Source: an uncultured Alphaproteobacteria bacterium
GTDB taxonomy: Bacteria; Pseudomonadota; Alphaproteobacteria; Caulobacterales; Caulobacteraceae
Direction of reading: 5' to 3'
DNA length: 56,627 nucleotides
Assembly: GCA_937920085.1 (NCBI GenBank)
Contig: CALETE010000037.1
Span: forward strand, 1-56,627
A model generated the notes under the pieces. It was given only the letters and a program-made list of their open reading frames with translations. It ran no database searches and was not told the DNA's origin. Position 1 is the first letter of the stretch, and each line of letters begins with the position of its first letter. Below, in pieces: positions 40,042 through 48,221 of the stretch. The position numbers and the translations under genes were made by a program.

Positions 40042-41577
40042 ATGTCTCGGCAGGCGGTTTTCGGTGTTGAAAATGCTGAGTTTTCCTATGGCTCGACCCA
40101 GGTATTTTCCGGTCTGACCTTCCAATTGGACGAGGCGCGTACAGCCCTGGTTGGCGAGAACGGTGCGGGCAAGTCTACCCTGCTCAAGTGCCTGCTTGGG
40201 GAACTCACCCTGATCGATGGCAAGATCATCAAGTCACGGGGGCTGAAGGTTGGCTATGTGCCCCAGGACATTCCAGACAACCTCGGCGAACTCACCGTGC
40301 GCGATGTGCTGGAACGCGCCCTGCCCCAGGACGATGGTTCGGAGTCCTGGAAGGTCGACGTCATGCTCGATGAAATTGGCATGTCATATGAGGTTGCCGA
40401 ACAGACCTTTAGCGCCCTCAGCGGTGGTTGGCAGCGGTTGCTGCTGATCGCCGCGGCAGCCCGGCTGTCAGACCCCGACCTGCTGATCCTCGATGAGCCC
40501 ACCAACCATCTAGACCTTGGCAATATCAACACCCTGGAGTCCTGGCTGGATACTGAAACCCGCTTGCCCATGCTGATCGTCAGCCACGACCGGGCCTTCC
40601 TGCAGAGGGCCACTAGCCGGACCCTGTTCCTGCGGCGGGACGGTGCCCACAGCTTCAGCGTCCCCTTCGTTGCGGCGAGGCAGGCCCTCCTCCAACGGGA
40701 CGCGGCGGACGCTGGCCGCCGTCGACTGGAAGAAAAGGAAATCGAGCGCCTACAGAAGGTTGCCGCTCGCTATCGGGTCTGGGGCATCAAGAACGACAAG
40801 TTCGACAAGCGGGCCAAGGCGACGGAAAAACGCATTGACCGGATCGAGACGGAAAAGACCCAAGTCTATGTCCCCAAGGCCAGGGCCTTGGACCTGCACA
40901 ATGGCGACATCGGTGCCAAGGCGGTCCTGCGCCTTGAGAACTATTCCGTCATGGTCCCTGGGGGAGGCCGCACCCTGTTCAAGGTGGAGCGTTTGACCGT
41001 TGGCGCCGGCGACCGGATTGCCTTGCTGGGGATCAATGGCTCGGGCAAGTCGACCCTGCTAAACGCCCTGCGGGACGCCTTCGACCCCGAAGCCCAGCAC
41101 TATGACAAGTCAGCCGCCATCCGCTTCAACCCGCAATGCCGCATGGTCTATTTCGATCAGCGCATGGCGCACCTGCCCCTGAAGATCAGCCTGATCGACT
41201 ATGTGCGCCAGGCTGAAGATGTCAGCCTCAAGGACGGCATGGCTCTACTGGCCAAGGCGGGCTTTCCCGCCGTCCGGGTCACGGGGCCCATTGGCAATCT
41301 CAGCCATGGGGAGCGGGCGCGGCTGGTCTTCCTGCAGCTGAAATTGGCCAAGCCAAACCTCTACTTGCTGGATGAGCCCACCAACCACCTGGATATCGAA
41401 GGCCAGGAGGATCTTGAGGCCGAGCTGGAACGGGCCGAGGTCGCCTGCCTGTTCGTAAGCCACGACCGCTATTTCACCCGCACCGCCGCCAACCGCTTCC
41501 TGGAAATCCGCAAGGGCAAGCTGGTTGAGGTGGAAGACCCTGAAGACTTCTTCGACGCCCAGACTTCGGGGTTCTAA
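40042..41577 (+). CDS. ABC-F family ATPase
   Basis: A 511-residue protein with two ABC ATPase domains and no membrane part. Domain 1: Walker A GENGAGKST at residues 38-46, signature LSGGWQR, Walker B LLILDEPTNHLD. Domain 2: GINGSGKST, signature LSHGERARL, YLLDEPTNHLD. The linker (DAGRRRLEEKEIERLQ ... KFDKRAKATEKR) is the charged P-site tRNA interaction motif region of ABC-F proteins, which act on ribosomes. It is not an exporter. Subfamily is not certain: it could be a housekeeping Uup/EttA-like factor or an antibiotic-resistance type. Monocistronic and divergent from mreB. Confidence 0.92.
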   Translation: MSRQAVFGVENAEFSYGSTQVFSGLTFQLDEARTALVGENGAGKSTLLKCLLGELTLIDGKIIKSRGLKVGYVPQDIPDNLGELTVRDVLERALPQDDGSESWKVDVMLDEIGMSYEVAEQTFSALSGGWQRLLLIAAAARLSDPDLLILDEPTNHLDLGNINTLESWLDTETRLPMLIVSHDRAFLQRATSRTLFLRRDGAHSFSVPFVAARQALLQRDAADAGRRRLEEKEIERLQKVAARYRVWGIKNDKFDKRAKATEKRIDRIETEKTQVYVPKARALDLHNGDIGAKAVLRLENYSVMVPGGGRTLFKVERLTVGAGDRIALLGINGSGKSTLLNALRDAFDPEAQHYDKSAAIRFNPQCRMVYFDQRMAHLPLKISLIDYVRQAEDVSLKDGMALLAKAGFPAVRVTGPIGNLSHGERARLVFLQLKLAKPNLYLLDEPTNHLDIEGQEDLEAELERAEVACLFVSHDRYFTRTAANRFLEIRKGKLVEVEDPEDFFDAQTSGF

Positions 41578-41694
41578 CAGATGGCATCTGCCGTCAGGTG
41601 CAGGGGCAAAGCCATGCACTTGCGCTAGGCCGAAGGGTCAGTTGACGGTCATCCTCCGCCACCTAATCTGATTGCAGTTGCAGTGGAGCTTTGC

Positions 41695-42936
41695 ATGGAC
41701 CGCAGGCCTCAGGATTCTGACACCCCTTTTGTCGGGCGTCGCGCTGTTGTCGGCGGCCTGGTCGGGGCATCGGGCGCTGCATTGATGGGTGCTTGCACTG
41801 ACCAATCGACGGCAAGCCATTTGGCTGCAGCGCCACGACCACCTGGGATGATCGCATCCATCAGCCGCCTCGGATGGTATCCAGCTTTCGTGAACCGAAC
41901 AGTTCTGGCGCTTGCAAACGTCGCGCCGGCAATTCCAGTGCAATATGGCTTTACGCCCTATCGTCTAACCTATTGGTCGACGACAAATGGGGTGCCTGTG
42001 TGCGTCTCAGCGCTCGTAAGCATTCCAAACGGAAGGCCGCCGCGAGGACTTGTTCTTTGGATGCACGGCACCAATCCCGATAGGTCAAAATCTATTTCAA
42101 CGCCGAGCCTTCAAGAAGGCGTTGCGATTTCAGCCGCCTTTGCAGGTGGCGGGTACGCCGTGATTGCCCCAGACCTGATGGGACTTGGGGTATCTCCTTC
42201 GCCCCAGGCCTACCTTTACAATCCCAGCACCCTGCCCGTCACATTTGACCTGCTGGACATCGCTGCGCGCGGACTGGGCGGGCTCCTGAAAGCGCCTTTG
42301 CGTGAGCTCTTTGTGGGGGGCTTTTCTCAGGGCGGTCATGACGCGGCCGTCGTGCATCGGGCTTTGGAGTCCGCAGAAAAGCCGCCCCTGCGCGTCAAGG
42401 CGACAGCGGCGGTTGCCGGTGCCTATGACCTCGCTGGAATTTCGATTCCCTTCGCCCTCCAGGGAGGCTCGCCGGGTTCATCGGTTTATCTGGGTCTGGC
42501 CGCTCAGTCTTGGGCGACCTACTACGGTCACCGTTTGGGGACACTGCTGACAGAACCCGCGACGAAGGTCGTTTTGCAGGCCTTGGACGGGTCTCATGGG
42601 GTCGATGTCCTGAAGCTGTTGCCGCGCAATCCCCGCGACATGTTCAGGCCAGACTTTCTTGATGCGCAGGCCACGGGCGGAACGCACTGGTTTCTTGACG
42701 CCGCGCGCGCCAACCAGGCCCACGACTGGACGCCAAGGTCGCCCTATCGCGCCTATTTCGGCACCCGCGATGTGGATGTCTCCCCGCAGGATTCCATCGC
42801 CTTCGCAGAGGCTGGGCGTCGCCGTGGGGGAAATGTCGAAGCCATTCCAGTGGGCCCCTTCACCCATGGGGAGTCCGCGCTTCACGCAGTGCCTCTCATG
42901 CGCGCCTGGTTCGACGAGCTTTCGGCAATCGGCTGA
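41695..42936 (+). CDS. Tat-exported lipoprotein alpha/beta hydrolase
   Basis: A 413-residue protein. The start is ATG 41695, which has GGAG 6 nt upstream; GTG 41683 would overlap that site. The signal has twin arginines (GRRAVVGGLVGASGAAL) and a lipobox LMGAC, so it is predicted to be exported by Tat and lipid-anchored. The body is an alpha/beta hydrolase: VLWMHGTNPDRSKS, AVIAPDLMGLGVSP, and nucleophile elbow GGFSQGGHDAAVV. It resembles secretory lipases or esterases such as LIP-family enzymes. A His in PFTHGESALHAVP is the likely catalytic base. Confidence 0.82.
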   Translation: MDRRPQDSDTPFVGRRAVVGGLVGASGAALMGACTDQSTASHLAAAPRPPGMIASISRLGWYPAFVNRTVLALANVAPAIPVQYGFTPYRLTYWSTTNGVPVCVSALVSIPNGRPPRGLVLWMHGTNPDRSKSISTPSLQEGVAISAAFAGGGYAVIAPDLMGLGVSPSPQAYLYNPSTLPVTFDLLDIAARGLGGLLKAPLRELFVGGFSQGGHDAAVVHRALESAEKPPLRVKATAAVAGAYDLAGISIPFALQGGSPGSSVYLGLAAQSWATYYGHRLGTLLTEPATKVVLQALDGSHGVDVLKLLPRNPRDMFRPDFLDAQATGGTHWFLDAARANQAHDWTPRSPYRAYFGTRDVDVSPQDSIAFAEAGRRRGGNVEAIPVGPFTHGESALHAVPLMRAWFDELSAIG

Positions 42937-42965
42937 AGTCAGAACCGGAACGCCGGAATACTGAT

Positions 42966-43790
42966 CTAATCCCCCACCTTCAGCTCATCGGCCACCACCG
43001 GGGCAACCCAGTCCGGATCCAGGGCCTTCAATGGGTGCGACGCCGTCACATGACCCATGAAGGGCGGCCAGATGTCATAGCCTAGCAGGCGCTGTAGGCG
43101 GGGGGACATGGCGCGGACCCTGTCTTGCGGTACGCCAAGGAAGAAGTTCTCCTGGGTTCGACCCCAGGGCTGGCAGTACTGGTTGGTGAAGGCCAGCCGT
43201 GAGCCCTCGCTGCGATTGGCACCGCCCTGGTGGAGCAGGTGCCCCTGGAAGACAATAGCACCGCCAGCGGGCATGATGACGGGCTGCAAAAGGTCCCTTG
43301 TGCCACCGGCCATGACGGCGTCGACTTTGTCTTGGTCCCAGGCATGGCTGCCAGGAATGACCTCAGACGCCCCATTGGTCGCGGTGAATTCATCGACAGC
43401 GACGATGACGCTCATGCTGGCAGGCCCCCTGGGGCGCGGCAGGCGATAGAAGCTGTCGTCCATGTGGACGCCTTGGGCGGTCTCGCCGGGATGGATGCAG
43501 ATGCCCTGGCTGGCGGTGAGCAGATAGCCGGGCAATAGCCACCGATCCAGCAGGGCCAGAAGCCGGGGGTCCTCGGTAATATCCTCGAAGACCTTGGCCC
43601 GGGCCACCAGGGTATAGACCCGCTCTGTCCTGAAGCCCTCGAAATTGTTGCGGCCGGTGTGGGTACCAAGATGCCGTTCCAGCCCTGCCCTTGCGGCGGC
43701 GAGGCTGTCGGGGGTGAGGAAGTCCTCAATGACTGTAAAGCCGTCAGCAACCAGCCGCGCGGCGTGTCCTTCCAGGTCGAAATCCTTCAT
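42966..43790 (-). CDS. Phytanoyl-CoA dioxygenase family protein
   Basis: A 274-residue Fe(II)/2-oxoglutarate-dependent oxygenase. The iron-binding HxD is in GVHMDDSFYRLPRP and the distal His probably in VFQGHLLHQGGANRS, which precedes the 2-oxoglutarate-binding Arg. Family members hydroxylate varied substrates, from phytanoyl-CoA to natural products. The start at 43790 has GGGGAGGAC 8 nt upstream; a longer start at 43817 is less likely. It follows the EamA transporter gene by 28 bp on the same strand. Confidence 0.85.
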   Translation of the reverse strand: MKDFDLEGHAARLVADGFTVIEDFLTPDSLAAARAGLERHLGTHTGRNNFEGFRTERVYTLVARAKVFEDITEDPRLLALLDRWLLPGYLLTASQGICIHPGETAQGVHMDDSFYRLPRPRGPASMSVIVAVDEFTATNGASEVIPGSHAWDQDKVDAVMAGGTRDLLQPVIMPAGGAIVFQGHLLHQGGANRSEGSRLAFTNQYCQPWGRTQENFFLGVPQDRVRAMSPRLQRLLGYDIWPPFMGHVTASHPLKALDPDWVAPVVADELKVGD

Positions 43791-43818
43791 GACCCTGTCC
43801 TCCCCTAATCGGAGCATG

Positions 43819-44658
43819 TCACCCCAGGGCGGTCATCACCACCCCGATTGCTGTGGCCGTACCGCCCAGCATCTGGCGCAGGGTCAGTTTCTCCTTGAAC
43901 AGACGGCGACCGGCGGCGGCGGCGATGGGGGCCTCTAGCACCCCAACGGCCCGCACAGGCCCAGCCGGTGCCATGGCCAAAGCCGAGAACCAGAAGGCTG
44001 AAGCCAAGGCCCCACAGAACCCCGCACCCAGGGAGGGCCGCCAGGACGCCGCAACGGCGCGCAGGGCCGACGGCCTAAACACGGCCAGCGCTCCGCCCAG
44101 CAGGACCGACTGCAGGGTCTGGGCCACCACGACCCCTGCGGTCGCGGCATAGATCGGATGGGCGGGATCTAGGGCTAGACCTGCCTGTCGATAGCCGTTC
44201 AGGGCCACGGCAAAACAGGCCCCGGAGGCCAGACCAAAGGCCGAACCGACCATGGCCCCCTTGGCGTCGTCCACCCTTGGCCACGACAGGACGGTCAGGC
44301 CGAGACTGGTCACGGCAAGGCCCAGCCATTGTAGGCCGTCCATCAGGTCGCCAAAGACAAACCAGCCGACAATGGCCCCTAGCGGCAGGGAGGCCTGCTG
44401 CATGAAGGTGGCCACAGCAAAGCCCGACCTGTGCATGGCCACCAGCAGGGCGGCGGTCGCCCCCATCTGCGCTAGGGCTCCGGCGGAAATGGCCAGCCAG
44501 AACCGGGGCGAGACCTGGGGCACGGCTTGGGGCGTCAAGATCGCCACCATACTGAATATCAGGATGGAAAACGGCAGGCCGAACAGGAAGCGGACCAGGG
44601 TCGCCCCCCAGGGTCCGGCATCGCCGATCAAGCCCCGCTGAAAGACGTTCCGCGCCAC
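43819..44658 (-). CDS. EamA (DMT) family transporter
   Basis: A 279-residue inner-membrane protein with ~ten hydrophobic helices in two EamA repeats; WFVFGDLMDGLQWLGLAVTSLGLTVL and EAPIAAAAGRRLFKEKLTLRQMLGG are typical ends of the repeats. EamA proteins export metabolites. The annotated GTG at 44658 gives a protein without its first helix; the in-frame upstream codons LLALLWILLTAAAAPLQVARN look like the real first helix and could begin at a CTG at 44700, 3 nt after the leuA stop. Coupled to leuA, it may move a leucine-pathway metabolite; that is inference. Confidence 0.85.
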   Translation of the reverse strand: MARNVFQRGLIGDAGPWGATLVRFLFGLPFSILIFSMVAILTPQAVPQVSPRFWLAISAGALAQMGATAALLVAMHRSGFAVATFMQQASLPLGAIVGWFVFGDLMDGLQWLGLAVTSLGLTVLSWPRVDDAKGAMVGSAFGLASGACFAVALNGYRQAGLALDPAHPIYAATAGVVVAQTLQSVLLGGALAVFRPSALRAVAASWRPSLGAGFCGALASAFWFSALAMAPAGPVRAVGVLEAPIAAAAGRRLFKEKLTLRQMLGGTATAIGVVMTALG

Positions 44659-44702
44659 CTGGAGGGGCGCGGCCGCCGCCGTCAGCAGGATCCAGAGCAG
44701 GG

Positions 44703-46292
44703 CTAGAAGCCGCTGGCCAGGGCGTCAGGTGCCGTTTTTTCCTTGCGGGCAAAGAGGTTATTCAGGGCGTTCACATAGGCCTTAGCCGAGGCGGTCAAGG
44801 TATCTGTGTCGGCGGCCTGACCCGTGGCGATCCGGCCCTCTTCCTCCAGACGGACCGAGACCTGAGCCTGAGCATCCGTGCCCTCAGTGACCGCATGTAC
44901 CTGGAACAGGCGCAGTATGGCCTCGTGCGGCACGACCTTATGGATGGCGTTGAACACTGCATCCACCGGGCCGTCGCCTGTGGCGGAGTCAGACTTTTCG
45001 ACACCGTCCACGGTCACGGTCAGATCGGCCTGCTGTGGGCCTTCTGTGCCGGCAATGACCCTCAGGTGCTTGACCTGGATACGGTCGGCACCTGACGCCA
45101 GGGCGTCATCCACCAGGGCGATGATGTCATCGTCGAAGACGTGCTTCTTCTTGTCGGCCAGGTCCTTAAAGCGCTGGAAGGCCTCGTTCAGAGCGTTCTG
45201 ACCCAGCTCATAGCCCAGTTCCTTGAGCTTCTCGCGGAAGCCGGCCCGGCCTGCATGCTTGCCCATGACCAGGTTGGAGGCACCCTGCCCCACATCCTCG
45301 GGCTTCATGATTTCATAAGTCTCGGCGTTCTTCAGCATGCCGTCCTGGTGAATACCAGCCTCGTGGGCGAAGGCATTCTTGCCGACAATGGCCTTGTTGA
45401 ACTGCACCGGGAAACCGGTGATGGCCGAGACATAGCGGCTGGCTCGCGTGATATGCTGGGTCTCGACCCCGGTGTAGAAGGCCAGACGGTCGCCGCGGAC
45501 CCGCAGGGCCATAACCACCTCTTCCAAGGCCGCATTGCCGGCCCGCTCGCCAATACCGTTGATCGCCACTTCGATCTGACGGGCGCCGCCCTGCAGACCC
45601 GACAGGCTGTTGGCCACGGCCAGGCCTAGGTCGTTATGGCAATGGGTGGAGAAGATCACATTGTCTGCGCCTGGGACATTCTCGATCAGGTCGCGGAAGA
45701 TGTCGGCGTATTCGGAGGGGTAGGTATAGCCCACCGTGTCGGGGACGTTGATGGTCTTGGCCCCGGCGCGTATGGCGGCCTCAACGCAGCGGCGCAGGAA
45801 GTCGCGCTCGGTGCGGGTGGCGTCTTCGGCCGACCACTCAATATCATCGCACAGGTTACGGGCGTGGGCGACCGAGCGGGACACCGCCTCCAGAACCGCC
45901 TCTGGCTCCATCTGCAGCTTCCACTTCATGTGGACCGGGCTGGTGGAGATGAAGGTGTGGATGCGGCCGCGCTTGGCGGGCTTGATGGCCTCGGCGCAGC
46001 GCTCAATGTCGGCGACGCCAGCCCGGGCCAGGCCACAGACCGTGCTCTCGGTGACGATCTGGGCGATCTTGTGCACAGCTTCAAAGTCGCCATTGGAGGC
46101 GATGGGGAAGCCCGCCTCGATCACGTCGACCCGCATATCCTCGAGGATCTTCGACAGCTCCAGCTTTTCGTCCAGGGACATGGAGGCACCGGGCGACTGC
46201 TCGCCGTCGCGCATGGTGGTGTCGAAAACGATGACGCGATCCTTTGGATCACGAACAGGAGCTACGCCTTGGGCGTCATTTGCAGATTGGGT
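44703..46292 (-). CDS. leuA: 2-isopropylmalate synthase
   Basis: The 529-residue enzyme that condenses acetyl-CoA and 2-oxoisovalerate in the first committed step of leucine synthesis. The catalytic barrel starts RVIVFDTTMRDGEQSPGASM; metal ligands are in this stretch and in IFSTHCHNDLGLAVANSL. KNAFAHEAGIHQDG and the C-terminal regulatory domain (ADLTVTVDGVEKSDSATGDG) are present, so leucine feedback is likely. The start at 46292 gives a usual N-terminus; ATG 46349 is an alternative. Preceded by a leucine-rich leader, and an EamA exporter gene follows directly. Confidence 0.93.
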   Translation of the reverse strand, partial: TQSANDAQGVAPVRDPKDRVIVFDTTMRDGEQSPGASMSLDEKLELSKILEDMRVDVIEAGFPIASNGDFEAVHKIAQIVTESTVCGLARAGVADIERCAEAIKPAKRGRIHTFISTSPVHMKWKLQMEPEAVLEAVSRSVAHARNLCDDIEWSAEDATRTERDFLRRCVEAAIRAGAKTINVPDTVGYTYPSEYADIFRDLIENVPGADNVIFSTHCHNDLGLAVANSLSGLQGGARQIEVAINGIGERAGNAALEEVVMALRVRGDRLAFYTGVETQHITRASRYVSAITGFPVQFNKAIVGKNAFAHEAGIHQDGMLKNAETYEIMKPEDVGQGASNLVMGKHAGRAGFREKLKELGYELGQNALNEAFQRFKDLADKKKHVFDDDIIALVDDALASGADRIQVKHLRVIAGTEGPQQADLTVTVDGVEKSDSATGDGPVDAVFNAIHKVVPHEAILRLFQVHAVTEGTDAQAQVSVRLEEEGRIATGQAADTDTLTASAKAYVNALNNLFARKEKTAPDALASGF

Positions 46293-46382
46293 CATTTGGA
46301 AATCTCTTGCTTCGCGGGGGTATTTACTGAGGTCGGGCTCTTGGGTCATCCCCTGAAACGCCCGGCCGCGAAGTCACGCAGC

Positions 46383-46448
46383 CTAAAGAGGCGCCCAGGG
46401 GCGGCTAAGCCGGAGCTCAAGGAGCAAGAGGTGCGATGCGGTTTGCAT
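46383..46448 (-). CDS. leuL: Leucine leader peptide of leuA
   Basis: A 21-residue reading frame beginning MQTASHLLLLELRL. Six leucines lie within eight codons (CTC TTG CTC CTT, then CTC and CTT); none is the common CTG codon. It lies ~90 bp upstream of the leuA start in the same direction. This is the classical layout for translational attenuation of leucine genes. No ribosome site precedes its ATG (CCCTCCC), and I could not define the terminator with certainty. Confidence 0.6.
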   Translation of the reverse strand: MQTASHLLLLELRLSRPWAPL

Positions 46449-46474
46449 GGGAGGGGGTGTACAGATTTCGGGGC

Positions 46475-46499
46475 TCTCACGCAACAGTCTTGCGTGAGA
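46475..46499. promoter_or_regulatory. 25-bp palindrome upstream of the leuA leader
   Basis: TCTCACGCAA and TTGCGTGAGA form a perfect 10-bp inverted repeat with a 5-nt loop, 27 bp upstream of the leader ATG on the minus strand. It may be an operator for leuA or a hairpin in the leader mRNA. No T-run follows on either strand, so it is not an obvious terminator. Confidence 0.45.
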
Positions 46500-46544
46500 T
46501 TGCTGCTGAGGGGCGGGTTGGGGGAGATTATTGCGCCGGAGGCC

Positions 46545-46680
46545 AACACTCCGGTCATACCGGCGGAGGCCGGTATCCAGGTCGTCGGTCAAGCTATTTC
46601 CGTATAGCTTGCTCCCAGAACGCCTATCCAACTCACAGCCCTATGAACTGGACCCCGGCCTCCGCCGGGGTGACCGGTTT
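46545..46680. repeat. Palindromic repeat family 2, left copy
   Basis: Two arms, CCGGTCATACCGG to GTATCCAGG (46551-46581) and CTGGACCCCGG to GGGGTGACCGG (46648-46677), with ~66 bp between. Flanks AACACT and CCCTATGAA are shared with the copy at 47412-47545, which is in the same orientation on the other side of the toxin-antitoxin locus. Confidence 0.8.
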
Positions 46681-46723
46681 GAGTGTAAGACCTGAGGCTT
46701 CCAGCCTAGCCGATCCAATGTTA

Positions 46724-46753
46724 GACTACATGTGATTACAGGAGACTACACAT
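46724..46753. promoter_or_regulatory. Possible antitoxin autoregulatory operator
   Basis: GACTACATGTG (46724) and GACTACACATG (46743) form an imperfect direct repeat over the ribosome site and start codon of the RHH antitoxin, as expected for a self-repressing toxin-antitoxin promoter. Small size makes this tentative. Confidence 0.35.
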
Positions 46754-47009
46754 GTCGCGCGGCCAGCCTACTCAACCCATCACAGTCCGCGCTGCAAAAG
46801 ACATGGTCTCTGAGATCGACGCCCTCGCCGCGTCCATGGACCGGTCGAGAAACTATGTGGTCGTCCAGGCCCTCGAACACTATCTGCAGGCCAACGCCTG
46901 GCAGATGGAGAAGATCAAGCAAGGTCTCGCCGCCGCCCGCGAAGGTCGCGTGGTCGAGGCCGATGAGGTCTTTTCCGGCATTGCCGCCAAGCATGGCTGG
47001 ACGCCCTGA
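46752..47009 (+). CDS. RHH (ParD/CopG-type) antitoxin
   Basis: An 85-residue ribbon-helix-helix protein: PITVRAAKDMVSEIDALAAS (strand and helix 1) and MDRSRNYVVVQALEHYLQAN (helix 2), then a toxin-binding tail (WQMEKIKQGLAAAREGRVV). It should bind its own promoter and neutralise the RelE/ParE-type toxin encoded next. AGGAG lies 7 nt before the ATG. The toxin GTG begins immediately after its TGA. Flanked on both sides by repeat family 2. Confidence 0.88.
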   Translation: MSRGQPTQPITVRAAKDMVSEIDALAASMDRSRNYVVVQALEHYLQANAWQMEKIKQGLAAAREGRVVEADEVFSGIAAKHGWTP

Positions 47010-47319
47010 GTGCGTCTGGTCTTCGCCGAGCCTGCCGCCCGCGATCTGGAAGACATCATCGACTATATCGCGCTGGACAGCTCCAAGGCCGCGGAAGGGG
47101 TTTACCGGGCCATTGTGGCCGCCGCCGGACGGCTCAAGGACTTCCCGGAAAGCGGCCACCCAGGCCGGGCGTCAGGGACGCGTGAGCTGTCAGTTACTGC
47201 CCTGCCCCTGCATCATTGTCTACGAGGTCAGCGGGGAGACCGTGACGGTTCTCGCCGTCTTTCATGGTGCTCGAGATTTGGCGAGGGCGCTGAAGGAGCG
47301 GCGGGGTGAGAGCGAATAG
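47010..47319 (+). pseudogene. ParE/RelE-type toxin, frameshifted
   Basis: The GTG at 47010 follows the antitoxin stop directly. The frame gives RLVFAEPAARDLEDIIDYIA, a normal ParE/RelE N-terminus, up to PGRASGTRELSVTALP near 47205. It then continues in the wrong frame to a stop. The expected C-terminal part, CIIVYEVSGETVTVLAVFHG and ARDLARALKERRGESE, is present in another frame and ends at 47319. A single frameshift near 47190-47210 therefore breaks the toxin. The antitoxin is intact, which is the usual survivor in a decayed pair. An assembly error is possible. Confidence 0.72.
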
Positions 47320-47411
47320 GCTAGGACGTTCAGCCGGAGTGCAAACATCTTGAAGCTATAGGGACTATTCCTCCTGCCACCGGGATTTGATCACCGAGAT
47401 TATTGGGTACG

Positions 47412-47545
47412 AACACTCCGGTCATACCGGCGGAGGCCGGTATCCAGTTCGTAGGTCACGCGATTTCCGGAAAAACTACTCTTTGGAGAACAGCCAATCC
47501 CTCAGCCCTATGAACTGGACCCCGGCCTCCGCCGGGGTGACCGAG
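47412..47545. repeat. Palindromic repeat family 2, right copy
   Basis: Arms at 47418-47447 and 47515-47543, sharing the sequence, order and inner spacer segments of the copy at 46545-46680. The 280-bp gap between the toxin pseudogene and the GST gene is otherwise empty of recognised features. Confidence 0.8.
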
Positions 47546-47599
47546 GCTGGCGATCCAATGGGACAAATGAAGCGGCAGCCGGAATTCAGACTTGCCCCC

Positions 47600-48220
47600 C
47601 TACATCCCCCAGTCCGCCATCACCTTCTTCACGGTCGGCCGTTCGCGCATCATGTGGAAGTGAGCGTCCACCTTGGGGAATTGGGTGCGGTCAATGCCGT
47701 CGCGGTCCAGCCAGCCGGACAGGACATAGAGATAGGGGTCGCAGATCGTATAGGCCTGCCCCATGACGAAGGGGCCCCGGAAGTATTCCGCCTCGATCAC
47801 CCGGAAGCAGTCGGCCACCACTTCGGGGGACTTGGCGGCCATGGCCTTGATGGCCTCTGGGTCGTCGGCCCAGCGATAGCCGCGATAGCGGTGGGCCATG
47901 GCCACGTGGACGGTGCTGCAGAGATAGATGTTGAAGGCGTTGATCTCCGCCATGGCGAAGGGGTCGTCCAGGGGGGCAAGGTTCGCTGCCGGATGGGTCC
48001 GGGCGATGTATTCCATGATGGCCGGGGTCTCGGTCAGGACACCCCGGTCGGTAACCAGGGCAGGCACCCGGCTCTTGGGATTGATGGCCAGGAATTCCGG
48101 CGTCCTCTGGGCGTTGGTGCGGAAGTCCACGAATTCACCTTTGGATGTCGCACCGGCGTCCTCCAGGGCCACCTGGACAGCGAAGGAGATCGTGGCGGGA
48201 TGATAATAGAGTTTCAGCAT
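47600..48220 (-). CDS. Glutathione S-transferase family protein
   Basis: A 206-residue cytosolic GST with an N-terminal thioredoxin-like domain (KLYYHPATISFAVQVALEDAGA, RVPALVTDRGVLTETPAIMEYIA, where VP and E-T/S are the glutathione contacts) and an all-helical C-terminal domain ending YVLSGWLDRDGIDRTQFPKV. The first catalytic position is likely the Ser or His near the start, so it could be beta- or another bacterial class. Substrate unknown. It overlaps nothing but ends close to the membrane-protein gene (1-bp gap) on the same strand. Confidence 0.9.
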   Translation of the reverse strand: MLKLYYHPATISFAVQVALEDAGATSKGEFVDFRTNAQRTPEFLAINPKSRVPALVTDRGVLTETPAIMEYIARTHPAANLAPLDDPFAMAEINAFNIYLCSTVHVAMAHRYRGYRWADDPEAIKAMAAKSPEVVADCFRVIEAEYFRGPFVMGQAYTICDPYLYVLSGWLDRDGIDRTQFPKVDAHFHMMRERPTVKKVMADWGM

Positions 48221-48221
48221 C

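Noticed and set aside
45636..46607. 323-residue plus-strand frame opposite leuA
   Set aside because: Antisense to leuA; sequence is a Gly/Asp-rich shadow running into repeat DNA.
46545..47545. CRISPR array or tandem repeats around the toxin-antitoxin locus
   Set aside because: Only two elements, each a pair of inverted arms, with a gene pair rather than spacers between; no cas genes.
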